Of a stretch of DNA of 64,000 nucleotides, positions 14,481 to 27,000 are shown in pieces. The notes beneath the pieces were generated by a model that had not been told where the DNA came from, ran no database searches, and saw nothing but the letters and a program-made list of their open reading frames with translations. A program made the translations under genes and the position numbers. The stretch comes from Macrobrachium rosenbergii (taxonomy: Eukaryota; Arthropoda; Malacostraca; Decapoda; Palaemonidae), in assembly GCF_040412425.1 (NCBI RefSeq), contig NC_089767.1, forward strand, positions 41,337,009-41,401,008. Reading direction: 5' to 3'. Numbering within the stretch: the stretch's first letter is position 1; every line of letters starts with the position of its first letter.

Positions 14481-16654
14481 GAGTGTGACGAAGACGCTTC
14501 TTCAATGCAGTCTAATTGAGGGAGCAAACAAAATTTAAACTTGCACAAGCAGACAGTCTCCGATTAGGGAAACAGTCGTGATATAATTAAATATTTGGGA
14601 ACCACTCACAGAAATAGTCTCTAAGGTATTATTGATAAATTTCAACACGTCGAAAGTTTGAGTATGGCTGACAGTTGATTATCATATTTTTGCCCTACGA
14701 ATATCATGACGAAAAAAACTATTTAAACAGGTGCAAATGTAACTTTATCCGTGCTGTAATCGCCATGGAAGCTTCTGTTAAAACGTACATAGGAAGCCAA
14801 GTACAAGAGAGCTTTAATTATAATATGAGAACACGCATCTATGAATAACACTTACTGAACTGAAGAAAATACAAACTTGTAATTAAAGAGATATCATTCA
14901 AGCAATTCACGGATTTGTACGAATGGAAAGATCGTATGTTAGAACGCTCTAGTTTAAAAAGTTATTCACAAGCAGTAAACACAGAAAAACATATCAATAC
15001 AAATCTCAACAAATCCTAAATGACCAAACGCACGAACACAACAACAACAAAAGCAAACAGAGCCCTCTATAATGCCTTCCCATAATGCCTCGGGCCTCCA
15101 GCTCAAGTTTAAGAGGGGGTGACGCCTCACCGTAGCGGAGACTCCTCCGGGAGGCGACAGGAAAAATGCCGAAGAAACGGAACGGCCTATAATGATTCGA
15201 GAATCGCGGGTCTTCGGAAAACCCAGACGCTGGGGGGGGGGGTGTGGGGGAGACCCACCACCTTCAGATCAGTTAGCACACCGGGATGACAGACAGGAAA
15301 AGAAAAGGTGTCTGTCTGTATATGTGTGTGAGTTGTGTGTGTGTATGTGTGTTAACTTAGATCCGGTTATTTCGTAAACAAAAATTAACACATGCACGTG
15401 AGCTCATATATAGCATAAGTTCGTTGAACGCAAAATAAATCACCGGATAAAAGATTGAATGAACGTATAAAAAAAGCAAAACGTAAAAGGAATTCATATG
15501 TCTTATAACGTTAAGATTTCAAATATATAAGCTTGACGTTTTAAGCGCAGATATTCTGAATGACACGAACAATAATCTATAAAATGTCTCATAAGGTACC
15601 CAGGTAAGCACCGCTGATATTGTCATTATTATTAATAAGAGCTAAAAACGGCTATCAATTGTGAAACAATCTGCCAATGAATAAAATCCATATATGTGAA
15701 AAAATAGAAAAATGACACCAAGAGCACAAAAAATATAGTAAAATGCAGAAAAAAAGAAAATAAAGAAGTACAAGAGTTAGATATCTCGGAGGAAACCGAC
15801 ACTTACAGTTTGTTAGACCATTTTTGTTAGCTCTGGAGCCCTCGTTCAAGTGAAATGGCCAATAATATTAACCTTGTTCGTTTTTAAACTGTTCTAAAGA
15901 ATACTGCCAATAGTGTGTCAACCAGAACATCGACAGGTGATAGGTTAACAGTAAGATGAAAATATTCACGTGACCTTTTACGAGATTAATTCTCCAGTAG
16001 GATTCCAGTTTTCTTCAATGTTTACTGGTTCTTAAACATACAGTTTTTAGCATTATTTGGCCAAGAGAAAACGTTAGTGAAAACTGTTACCAGGATCTGG
16101 ATCAGGAATGCCAACTTCGTTGGAAATATACTGATGCTTAAACTCCTACAGCCCTTGAGAGTTTTCAAGAATTTAAAATGACAAGCGCCTTCCGAGAAAT
16201 CTGGTTCGTGTAGCCTGAAATTTTCATTTTGCTCGCTCCCGCCATATCTGAGATCCAAGCACGCAAACATTCAAGGAACGAAGGTACTTCTATATCCAAC
16301 CTCGTGCGGTTTTCGCCCAAGAAGGAAATTTATGTCAGATACAGAAGTGCTTGGAAATTCTTGCAACGAACAGTAACCTCGTGCATCTGGCAGCGTTGTC
16401 TCCCGTTCTGGTGCGTGTATGTGTCAGAGTCGTTTCCCATAGACTTCTTAGGCTAATATCCTAGATTCTAGATATGCCATTCCGTTCTTCTCCTTTGTCT
16501 AGCTTAGGGAATACCTCGCGAGTGATTGCCAGTTTTATTTCCCAATTTCATGGGTTTATTTCCATCGTCACTGATGCGAAGTCGAGAGTATGGCATTTTA
16601 ATGGGAACCATTTCGCGGATAATTATTTTCCTTTCTCTGGTATCCCTGCTAATG

Positions 16655-16816
<162 letters not shown>

Positions 16817-16942
16817 TATGTACAGTATGTATACTGTATATGTGTGTGCATGAACTTTTAATGTTTATCGACCAAGTCATTAGTCTATACGTCTGCATAC
16901 GCCACTAAGGCAATGCCTTAAGCCCCATCGAGACGAAATAAC

Positions 16943-16945
<3 letters not shown>

Positions 16946-17016
<71 letters not shown>
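16946..17016. repeat. (GA)n microsatellite
   Basis: Pure GA repeat of about 70 bp, only 130 bp from the preceding compound array. Confidence 0.96.
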
Positions 17017-17021
<5 letters not shown>

Positions 17022-18085
17022 TGTTCCACATAAATTTAAGGACCATCCGCTGCAATCAGTTATCACACAATCTAACAAATGGAGAGCGTTCATAAAATTG
17101 CAGCCGTTTAAAACACCCATTATTCACCCAGAGCTCTTGAGCAGAAGCAAGACGAAAGAACTTGGAAAACGTCGCACTCAGAAATAAATAATCTTACCCT
17201 ACATTTTCATGATAGCCTATTCTTCTTGAGGAAGCAGCCCGGGTAAAAGAGAACAGCGGTTCATTCACCGCTTGTTAAAGTGGACAGCTCCTGACCATGG
17301 GTGAACGACAGCCACTGCTCTCGATGCTTCCTCTTTTCCCAGTTCGAGTTTGTTGTTCTAGATGTATCGGGTTGTCTCCTGGGGGGGATGATGACATAAA
17401 ACACTGCTGGTGATATTGTGATACATTGTCGTTTATCAAACTTACCTTTCCAGTGATATCGAGGATAATTTAGACAGTTCGTAGCCGCGATAGTCCTAAT
17501 GTAGTACTAGTGATATGACGCTTCAAAACGCTGAGTAGTCATACTAACTCCTGCAGTTTCCTAATTCTCCAGCCTTTCCTTTCTCAAGGAACTGCAACAT
17601 TTTGACCGGGAATTCTTACCCCCTATTCTAACATGTATGAAAACTGTCTTGGAGTCTGACTGTTTTTTACCATAAATATTTCGCTGACAGAAATTGTGGA
17701 GACAATTTCCAGGGCTGTTAGATATCCCATGGTTTTATATCAGACGACATTCTAATAAATGTGCAGCAACATAATTCCAATAGATTATCCTGACAGTACC
17801 CAGATGTTTTACCCAGAATTTGTGCTTTTGTTCATATTCTAATACAGACGGGAGGCTAGAGCAGTGTTATAACTAATATAACTAATAAAACTTAAACAGA
17901 CACCACATAATTGTTTGTGACCCTTAGATATCTCTAACTGTGGGTGTAGCACTTCAAAAATATAAATCTTTAGTTCTTTGTTGCATGCAAGAACTTTTTC
18001 GACCTTTTTTCTTATCTGTTAAGGTTTGTGCCTGTTCATTAATCGAAATACTTCAGAGCCAAGATTCAAGAAACCTGTTTAACTT

Positions 18086-18086
<1 letters not shown>

Positions 18087-18120
<34 letters not shown>
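18087..18120. repeat. (GA)n microsatellite
   Basis: Pure GA repeat of about 34 bp. Confidence 0.95.
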
Positions 18121-18126
<6 letters not shown>

Positions 18127-19527
18127 GCATATGCACTGTTTAGATTTATCTCTTGATAACAAAATGCTGTTGATATTTTTGCAGCTTAAAACAATCATTG
18201 TAGTGTTCTGATAACATATTGATAACAACAGGTTATCAACGATAGGTTAAAACTCCATATTTTTTATTTGTTTGATAATGGTTTACTAGCATGCTATTCA
18301 CACATTCCACTGCCTTTCCTGATATTGAATTGCAAACGGAGCTTGATTTAAAATGTCTACCGTTTTAAGAGTCGGCGGCTGTGTTTAATAATGATAATTA
18401 TCTGTAGTATGTATGTATCTTTCATTCATCATCTTGTCTTACTCATCCCATACGTATTGTTCTGTCCTTTATGCATGAATTACCTTTGTAAGCGTATATC
18501 TTCTTACTGGCATATTTGTTTACGTTCATGCATAGGCAGAGTCGCTTAAAAGCAGCAGAGTTTCATCATAATTACATGTTATTTGTGGACTTCGGTATAT
18601 GCAACAACAGAGGTAAATAAAATGTACTCAGAACGTCCCTGTGCCGTTCGATATCTATGGATATTGCATCATTACAAATAATTACATAACATGATGTTTA
18701 ACAAATACTTGGCAAGCCTCCCTCCTACACACTTAGACACACACACACACATTATGTGTCAATACACGAACACCTGGGCAGTTAAAGAGAACAAGAATCT
18801 TAAAGGTATGCCAGTGATGAAATGCCAACTGATATTTCAATGAAAAGGTGAATGATCTAATTGTTACATTTTTTATTTTGCCAGGAACACAAAATAGAAA
18901 GATATGGACTGGTTGAACTACAACAACAATTTATACAGGACATGGATGAAATTTGAAATAGTTGGGAATGTTTTATTCCTTAAAGCAGTACCGAAAAGAA
19001 AAAGGAAATTCGCATCATAGGTGGAGAATAAGACGGGAGACATTAAAAGAAGGAAATTATCCATCACTAGTAACTGAGGTGCCGCTGCATAGGAAAAGCC
19101 TGAACGTCCTTGATTAAGAAACTTGGATGATGCTGGTGATGATGATGATAATAAAAAGGATGATAATACAATTATTTTACTTTTGAGACAAAGTAGTTTG
19201 GCAAGAGTTATAATCAGAGGTGCTTAATGAAGTAAAACCAAGTGTTTGGTAGAAATTACTAGTGAATTGGGTCGGAAATGACTTCAAGGTAAACATAACT
19301 TCAGGTGTATAATGCTCATGACCTGAGGCAATGTTGTTATGGAGGCGTTCGCTTCTGTCAAATGTAAACAACATTTGTCCTCTCGGCCACTACTACCCTC
19401 TGGAAATCGCTTTTTAAACACAAGGATTTAAGTTTGTTTTAATTGAGGTAAGAAAGCATGTCTTTCGAAACTGGAGAAAATTGTGTTAGGACAATTCTGT
19501 GTGATAGATTACTGAGCTGCGTAGCTT

Positions 19528-19578
19528 TATATAGGCTGGACAAGTTTAGGTGAAAAACACAAGAGGATGGCAAACTAG
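19528..19578 (+). promoter_or_regulatory. KPTN: Candidate KPTN promoter and 5' noncoding exon
   Basis: TATATA at 19528-19533 lies about 45 bp before a consensus donor, ctag|gtaagc (GT at 19579). The first coding exon of KPTN needs an upstream noncoding exon, so this pair is one candidate. A second donor, gag|gtaaga, is at 19448. Neither start site shows a clear initiator. Confidence 0.25.
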
Positions 19579-20910
19579 GTAAGCATTCATTTTAGGTTCT
19601 TTTAGCAGGTATCGTTAAAATAGTTTAATCCTACAGGATGCCCCGCAAAAAACCACTAAATTTTAGATTTACTTCATGTATTTTACACATACATTGGTAG
19701 AATTATATTGTATTTTACTTGGGACGATTGTAGAACGACGGGACAGGTTGCACAGACGTAAACTAACCTAACCTTTCCTAGAATGCCAGGTCCTGACCTA
19801 ACCAGACTTTACCTTCCTAACTTCACTTAGGGCATCGGGCCCTGACCTGGCTGGCCTTGGGGAGGGCATTGCCCTCCTGGATTATATAGATAACGTAAGA
19901 ATCCAGTGTCCTAGGTTGGGTGTGGTTAGGTTAGGCTAGGACACAACCCTATTTATTTTAATTTATAGTGCCTTAGGTTAGGTAAGGTTGGGGTTGGTCC
20001 AAGGGAACATTAATCAGCTTGTCTCTTTTTGTCTTTGTCATGACATCATTTCTAAACATGCAGGATTATCAAGACCTTTCAGTTTGACTTGGACCTATAT
20101 TATTGTCCAAAATTTTTGCTCATAAAATAATAGCTTTTCTATTATTAAATTGTCATAATATTTTAAACTTGATTTTAAATGTTTGATAGCAAAGTCGTGT
20201 CGTGACCATTTATATTCAGTACATTTTCAAGTTCAAGTTTTACCTTATTAGCTCTTGGGTTTGCTATAAGGCGGCACCTCATTTAATCTCATTTGAAGGG
20301 CTTATTACGCTATGCACATTTAAATTAGTACACATTCTTTAAACTCTATTGAAATTTTTCTCCTAGTTTGTAAAACTAGAAATGGCTTTATACAGATATA
20401 AACTAGCTAGCCTATGATTCTTTCAGAGATTTTTACTGAGGATTTTAGTCATTCACTGCTGTTAACTATCATTATGGGCTGGCATATAGAACTGATTCAT
20501 GAGACTTAAAACAATTGTCAGTTGTTGGACCATTTTATTCAGTAAAAATTATTATGTAGCACTAGGCTCTGGTATTAGGTAGTTTAACTGTACGACATTA
20601 TCAGACATTTTAATTCTCACACAGCTGGCTTAGGTTTTGTTGAACAAGGGATGTTGGGTTGTCCAGTTCATATGTGGAAATTTTTTGCTTTAATTATGTT
20701 ACTACAGTCGTAATGAGAACAGCGTTTGATTTGATCAAAAACTAAGTTAACTGTTCTCCTTTGAAACTTTGTTGTTATATGCTTGTAGTAGGCTGGTTTT
20801 TTGTAAAATATTATATGTTGTCAAGAAGCAGTTATCTGTAACACCTTAGTTGGAGTAAATGGATGGTTCCGTATTTAACAGTGTTCTAATCTTTCTGTCA
20901 CTTCTTACAG

Positions 20911-21000
20911 CGAATGGAGGACATAACCAGGAAATATGGCTGCCCTTCAATTAGAAGATGGAAAATCTAAAATAAGTTTGAGTGAAGCCCACTTTTTTAG
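20911..21000 (+). CDS. KPTN: KPTN first coding exon
   Basis: The exon follows the acceptor cttcttacag and ends at ttttttag before gtatgt. Coding begins at 20936 (MAALQLEDGKS..) and ends in phase 2. The 25 nt before the start codon are 5'UTR, and the acceptor implies an upstream noncoding exon. An out-of-frame ATG lies in that leader at 20914. Confidence 0.88.
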
Positions 21001-24000
21001 GTATGTATTATGGTTAAGATCTCGTAACACTGTAATGTTAAGTTTTTCTTTTACACACATATATATGTAGCCTTTTCATTTTTTAGTCTTTTTTTTTTTA
21101 CATTTTTATTATCTGGAAACAATATGGAACCAATGTGGTTTTTAAGCTTAGCTCTATTAATTCATCAGTTTGAAATACTACAAGTTACTGAAATGAAATA
21201 AATTTGGTATATTGGGAATACAGCATTAGATTAATAACTTGATCACAAGATAGAAAGATCATCAATGTTTAGACTACAAATGCAATAAGTATGGTGTTTA
21301 GTACTCTTCAGAAGATTTCTAGCTTCATGTACTTTATATACAGCATGTACAGGGAAGAAAGTTTGTGACAGACTGCTATAGAGATACTCAGAGTCGAGTA
21401 ATTAATGTGCCATCTAGGCTCCATCAGTCAAACCATTTAACCTGACATAACTCAAACCCAATGCCTTAGTGAGTTTGCAGAATTGAGTATTGTTGAATTC
21501 TTGTGATACTTTGTGAAAGACACCAGAACATTGATTTATGCAAGATAACCTGTTTGTAAGTTGTCTTAACAGGTGATCACTAGAACTGAATGGTTATAAT
21601 GTGCTATACAGCTTTTCTTTGTGTCAAGAGATTACTACATTACTCAAAAGATGTTTGAACCTTAGTGTAATCTCAGTATGAGAAAAAATTTAAAAATCTT
21701 CAGGATATTGTCCCAAAGAATGGTGTTAGATTTGTTTCACAGGCAGTGGATGATCAATTTTGAAAACACAGATTTTAAGCTTCAAAGTTTTAATTGTGTG
21801 AACATTTTTTTCCAAATAGAATGAGTCTGGGGTTTGCATTTTCCAGATGTTATCTCTTGAAAGAAAAGCCTCAGGTATGGATGGGGTGAAATTTATTCAC
21901 TTATGAGTAGCATTTAAAGTACAGTATAGCAATGCAAATCTAATTATAGTAATGAAAATTTAAATGTCACAGGTAATGTAATAAATGTTTATTTTGGCTG
22001 AAATGGCCACATGTCAACGTTAAAGGATTGGCTATTTGGTTGGTGGTTCTAACCATTTTGATAGGTTTATATATAAATTTGAATTTTTAATTATATTTTT
22101 ATATGAGAGAATTTGTAATGGAGTGGCTATGTAGTGGTATAATTTTGACTTAATGGTTTGTGTTTACTTAAATGTGGTTGAAGATATAATGTTGTCTTTA
22201 GATTGCGTCTCCCTCTTCTTTTGGAACAAATTCTGTATGCAAATCCTTTGAGAGTCTGTTAGGTTTCACCTGGTGGTCACATTAAACTGCTTTATAATAA
22301 TCCAGTAACAACTCTCTCATATGAATTCATTTTATTTATAAAGATTTATATATTAGGCTACATTGTGCTATTTTTTGTGTTTTCAAGAAAAATTTCTTTT
22401 CCAGCCTTCTAACTCAAGGAAACCTGTATACTCTTACACCCTTAACCGATGCCAAAGGATTAACTAAACTTCTTGTCGCAACATTACAAAGAAAGGTGGG
22501 TCAGACTTCCTGTTAAACTGACATAGGTCTGTATATTACATTCCATTGATGATAAATATAAATTTAAGCCATGAATGAACATACAATTTTCTTTTTAGTT
22601 AGTGTAACTTTCTCCAGTATTTATTCAACTGAAATGTCAGTAAATGCACTGTATAAAAATATTGCTAAGAAGTGTTAGGGAGATGATTATTGTTTTAGAA
22701 TATACAATTGTTTTACCACAGTTTTACTTTTACGACTGTCATGTTGTTCCTACTAGGATACAAACCTCTGTTTTTAATGCGGATACACCTACAATAACAT
22801 CTGTTCTGGTACTTGGTAACTTGCTAGTTAACTACCTTTCAAGCTTTCTGTTTTATCAGAATGCAGATATGTCTTGACAAATCAGTATTGCAGTACTGAA
22901 GGAAATAATGCATAAATAAAATAAGAGGTTTGTATTTATGAAACAAAAATTTATTTAAATTTTTTGTTTTTCTTACACTTTGTACCTTGAATGGTGTGGT
23001 CAATTAAAAATTAAGTCATTCAGTAGACAAAAGGATTCATTAGTTATTTCATCAGGTGAATACATGTATTACCCTCTTTGAAGGATACCTCCCTTACCCA
23101 CCACATCATAATGCTGTTCCCTGTTTGTCCAAGTATATTGTTGTGGTTAGCTATAATCATCATTTCACTCCTCTGTTACATAAGATCACTGGATAAAGTT
23201 CATTGCATATTATTTGTAGCAAGATGTGGTATTTTTGTATGTTATGCAAGGGTGTTGTTATTTTTAAAATGCTTTAATTGATTTGAATAGGTTGAAAGTA
23301 CAGGAATAAAAGTAACATTGTTTGTTGTGCTTGTTAGATAGTGCAGGCAATATACTGTATGCCATTATGTTTTATTTAGGAGAACTATACTATGGGCAAT
23401 TTCTGATCTGTGTACTCAGGCAGAAAGCCAACTTACATAGAAATATTTTTGGCGTTATGCCAGTTGTTCTGCTTTATAAACAATTTTGCAACATTAGTCA
23501 TATTTGTTTTTGCCTCGGTAGTGGTAGTTTCACATATCAGTGAATGTATCAAGTGGTTTTGTAGCCCTTGGAACAGTTTGAGCGCTCGTTTGGATATTTG
23601 GATTTCAGTGTGACCTCTTGCTGCTTGCACCAAGTATCAGTAACGTTCTTGTTTCCCTACGATATCTCTGATTTATTGGTGGTCACTCATCCATCTACTG
23701 ACCAAATCTGGTGTTGCCCAGTTTCACTGATCGGAAAACTAGTATTGTATTAATGAATGTGTTACCATCATTGGCTCTTGTGACTTGCTGTAGCTTGTAC
23801 CAGATTTTTAAGTACTGTTGCAAGAGAGTGGCATTGTATGGATGTATCCCATATTGGATCTGTTGACTTCAATCTCACAAGACCCCACTCTTAGCTGACC
23901 ACTCCATTCTTGGTACAGTGGTGATAAATAGGATTAGATATTTGGAATAACTTCACATGAAAATTATTATAGTATTTTTTATAGTTGATGGTAACAGAAC

Positions 24001-27000
24001 GGCCTAGTAAAGACAAGTTGTAATATGACTTGTTATTAATTATCATATTCAAAATTGTTTGTAATGGTGCTTATGCAAGAGAAATGTAGATGGTGCACTA
24101 CTTTTATTTTATTATGTATAAGAGAATAGAGTTTATGGTATGAACCAGTAAGTTTTGTTACTCTAAAGTCCAGTGCAGTTGTGTAATTTATGCTAAATTT
24201 CAGATATACTGCATAGAATATAGCAATGGTAGACCATTGATGAGAGAAGTTCCCTTTACCTACATTCCAGGTAAGTTCCTGCCACTACAGTACCACTTCC
24301 ATGCAATGTATCTTGCTTCAAGACTTGAAGATTTTCTGCCTTACTTTTCATGTTTCCTTTGATCTCTTCTTACCTAGCTGTCCAACTAAATTATCTTTAC
24401 TTTCCTTCAGTTTTTGCCTTACATTCAAGGGGAAGTCATTTGGGCCAGCTAATAGGTAATCTAGAAATGATTCATTGGTTTGGTTGTAATGTTTTCCTGT
24501 GTTTAGCTATAAAAACAATAGTAATGAATTCAGTATTAAAATACAGTGCCTTTATTTGTAATATTGGTTCATTCATGATGTAAACCAAAGAACATTCTGA
24601 TCAGGAAAGATTTTACCATATAATATTCTGTGATATGGTATATATTTTATGTACTTTAATATCATTAACAAAAAAGACCTAAAGGATTGTAATGGTCAAC
24701 AATACAAACAATTTAAAGAAATGCTTACATTTACAGTAAGGTTAATTATACGAATATACTATGCATTTTTATTGGATATTTTGAATAAATTCAGATATAT
24801 TTTATATTATTTTTTCAATGCCTTTTCATAAAATTTCAGTCATAGCTGTGTATATTCTCTAGGGGAGGGTGAATTAGCTTATGACAGATAATGTACTTGG
24901 CTTATGTAAATGATGGTGGTATGTTGTAAATGAAATGTAGACTTCTCCAGTCTTTCTTGTTCATCGTTACAGTTACAGTATTAAAATTGGGTACTGTACA
25001 TATGTTTTTTTGTTATGGCCAAACATGGTATTTTATATGCTGAAAGCTTGTTAACCAACATTGACATGTGAATGGTAGCCCGATGCTTTGATGTATAATA
25101 CATCCTAGACTAACTCTGGATTGCCTATAAAAGCTGGGTTTGACTTTACACACAGCACTGTATAATATGATAAACTCATTATCTTCTAAAACATTATATA
25201 AGTGTACTGTATATGGAAGTGGTATGCATATGATGATTTAATGTTTCTTTTGTAGGTTGTGCAGAAATTGTTTCAATTGATGCTGTGAATAGATCCATTA
25301 TTCAAGAAGATTTTATTGTTGGAATTACAATAATCAAAGTAAGTGCTACAGTGATTTAGGTGAAACGTAAGCATGGATTTGTAAGATGTTATGCACTGTT
25401 GATGTAGATAAGATTTCTTAAAAAAGAAAAATTTATTTTTTGTACAAATTCATTATTTTTTAGTAGCCTAATCCTGTGATCCACAGCTTCGGAATTCAAC
25501 AACTTTCTGTGGGTCAGGTATGGTATCTGGACCCCAATACTTCTCTCATAGAAAATAGTCACTCTGTGTTGTCTGACCTTCCCATGAGAGATACGGCATT
25601 GGGAGGAGGGCTAGTTTAGGTCAAGTAATGGGTTTGCTTAGAGAAACCAAATTTGTTAATAAAATTGTATTTGTTTTGACACAGCACATTGCTTTACAAT
25701 AACCTGAGTAGCCTTTTAGGGTGGGATAGCCTCTTATCATCTTGAAGTATTCAGCTTGAAGGACTGGAGATCCGGTTTTGAAAATACTGTATTGTGAAAA
25801 ACAAAGGATGATTCCAATAGTGTAGCACCAATTAAAGGTCGTGGGTTGGACATGATTCTTCTTAGTTAGATTTTAGTTTGCATTCCTCCCATTCCAACTA
25901 GAGTATGAGATATTATTCATGTGCCCTTGTCCAAGAAGCATAGACATATACACCCCTGAAATTAAGTTCCCAGAGTAGAAAATGTTATGAGGAAGAGGAG
26001 GATTAGTTGATACAGGAACTGTAGTCAGGCTGACACATATTTCTGGAAACTCACTTGAAGTAGCATGCTTAAGGATCAATAGATATTTCACTTATGTTTT
26101 TTGTAATCATTTTATAATTTCTCCCAACAGAAAGATGATACTACTGGTCAGCAATCATGTTTTTTCAACGTTTACTCAGACTGGGATATGACGTGTGATA
26201 GTGCCTTGGATGTAGTGTCACAAAACTGCTTACCTTTGGAATTAAAATTTGTACCTTATCATCTTTACCACACAAAGACATATGGCAAGAGTGGATGGGA
26301 AGTAAGTTTTTGTTCAGTTTTGGCAATATGTATCAGTATTTTTTGTCCAGATTTAATAAATTATTAACTCTTCCATTTTAGTTTCAAATATTTTCTCATG
26401 TAAGGCTGTGTAAGCAATAGTAGCATTACTATTTTTTTTAATTCTTACAGTCTGCCTTGTTGTCAGCTTTAGCACCGGCAATACTAGGCAAGCTGCATGG
26501 TTTCTCATACCGAGACTGGCTTTTGGAGGGATGGGGTATATTCATTCTGTTAGTTTCTGAGTTTGTGGCAAAACATGACAGCCCATCAGTTCTTCCCCCT
26601 AGGTTTGAAAGTTTCTGTATCCCATCCTCCAGGAGTTCGTAGGCAGAGATCAAGATGAGATGATTATGTGTCTAGTACTAAGTTTGTTTTGCTAGCTGGC
26701 AACTGTATAGATCAATAGAAGGCGATTGCTAGACTCCTGGTACAGAAGAATATCCTATTATTGAACAGAGCAAAATATTCTGCTGTGTATGAGTCATATA
26801 TCGCTCTGTGCAGCAGAGGCATAAGCTTAAAAAGAAAATTGAAGAGATTATAAAAAGTTGTCTTTAAAAACGGAAACATTCATGGCTGGTGTGCATTAAG
26901 GGGATAATAAAAATGAGGAAGCTGCTAAGGGTACTGCTGTCCAGAAACTAGAAAGTACACAGGTCTCAAATCCTTCAATAGTTTGGACAAGTGGGGTGAA

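Noticed and set aside
19770..20000. Interstitial TTAGG telomere repeats
   Set aside because: Only scattered ttaggt/cctaacc pieces occur, not a tandem TTAGG array.
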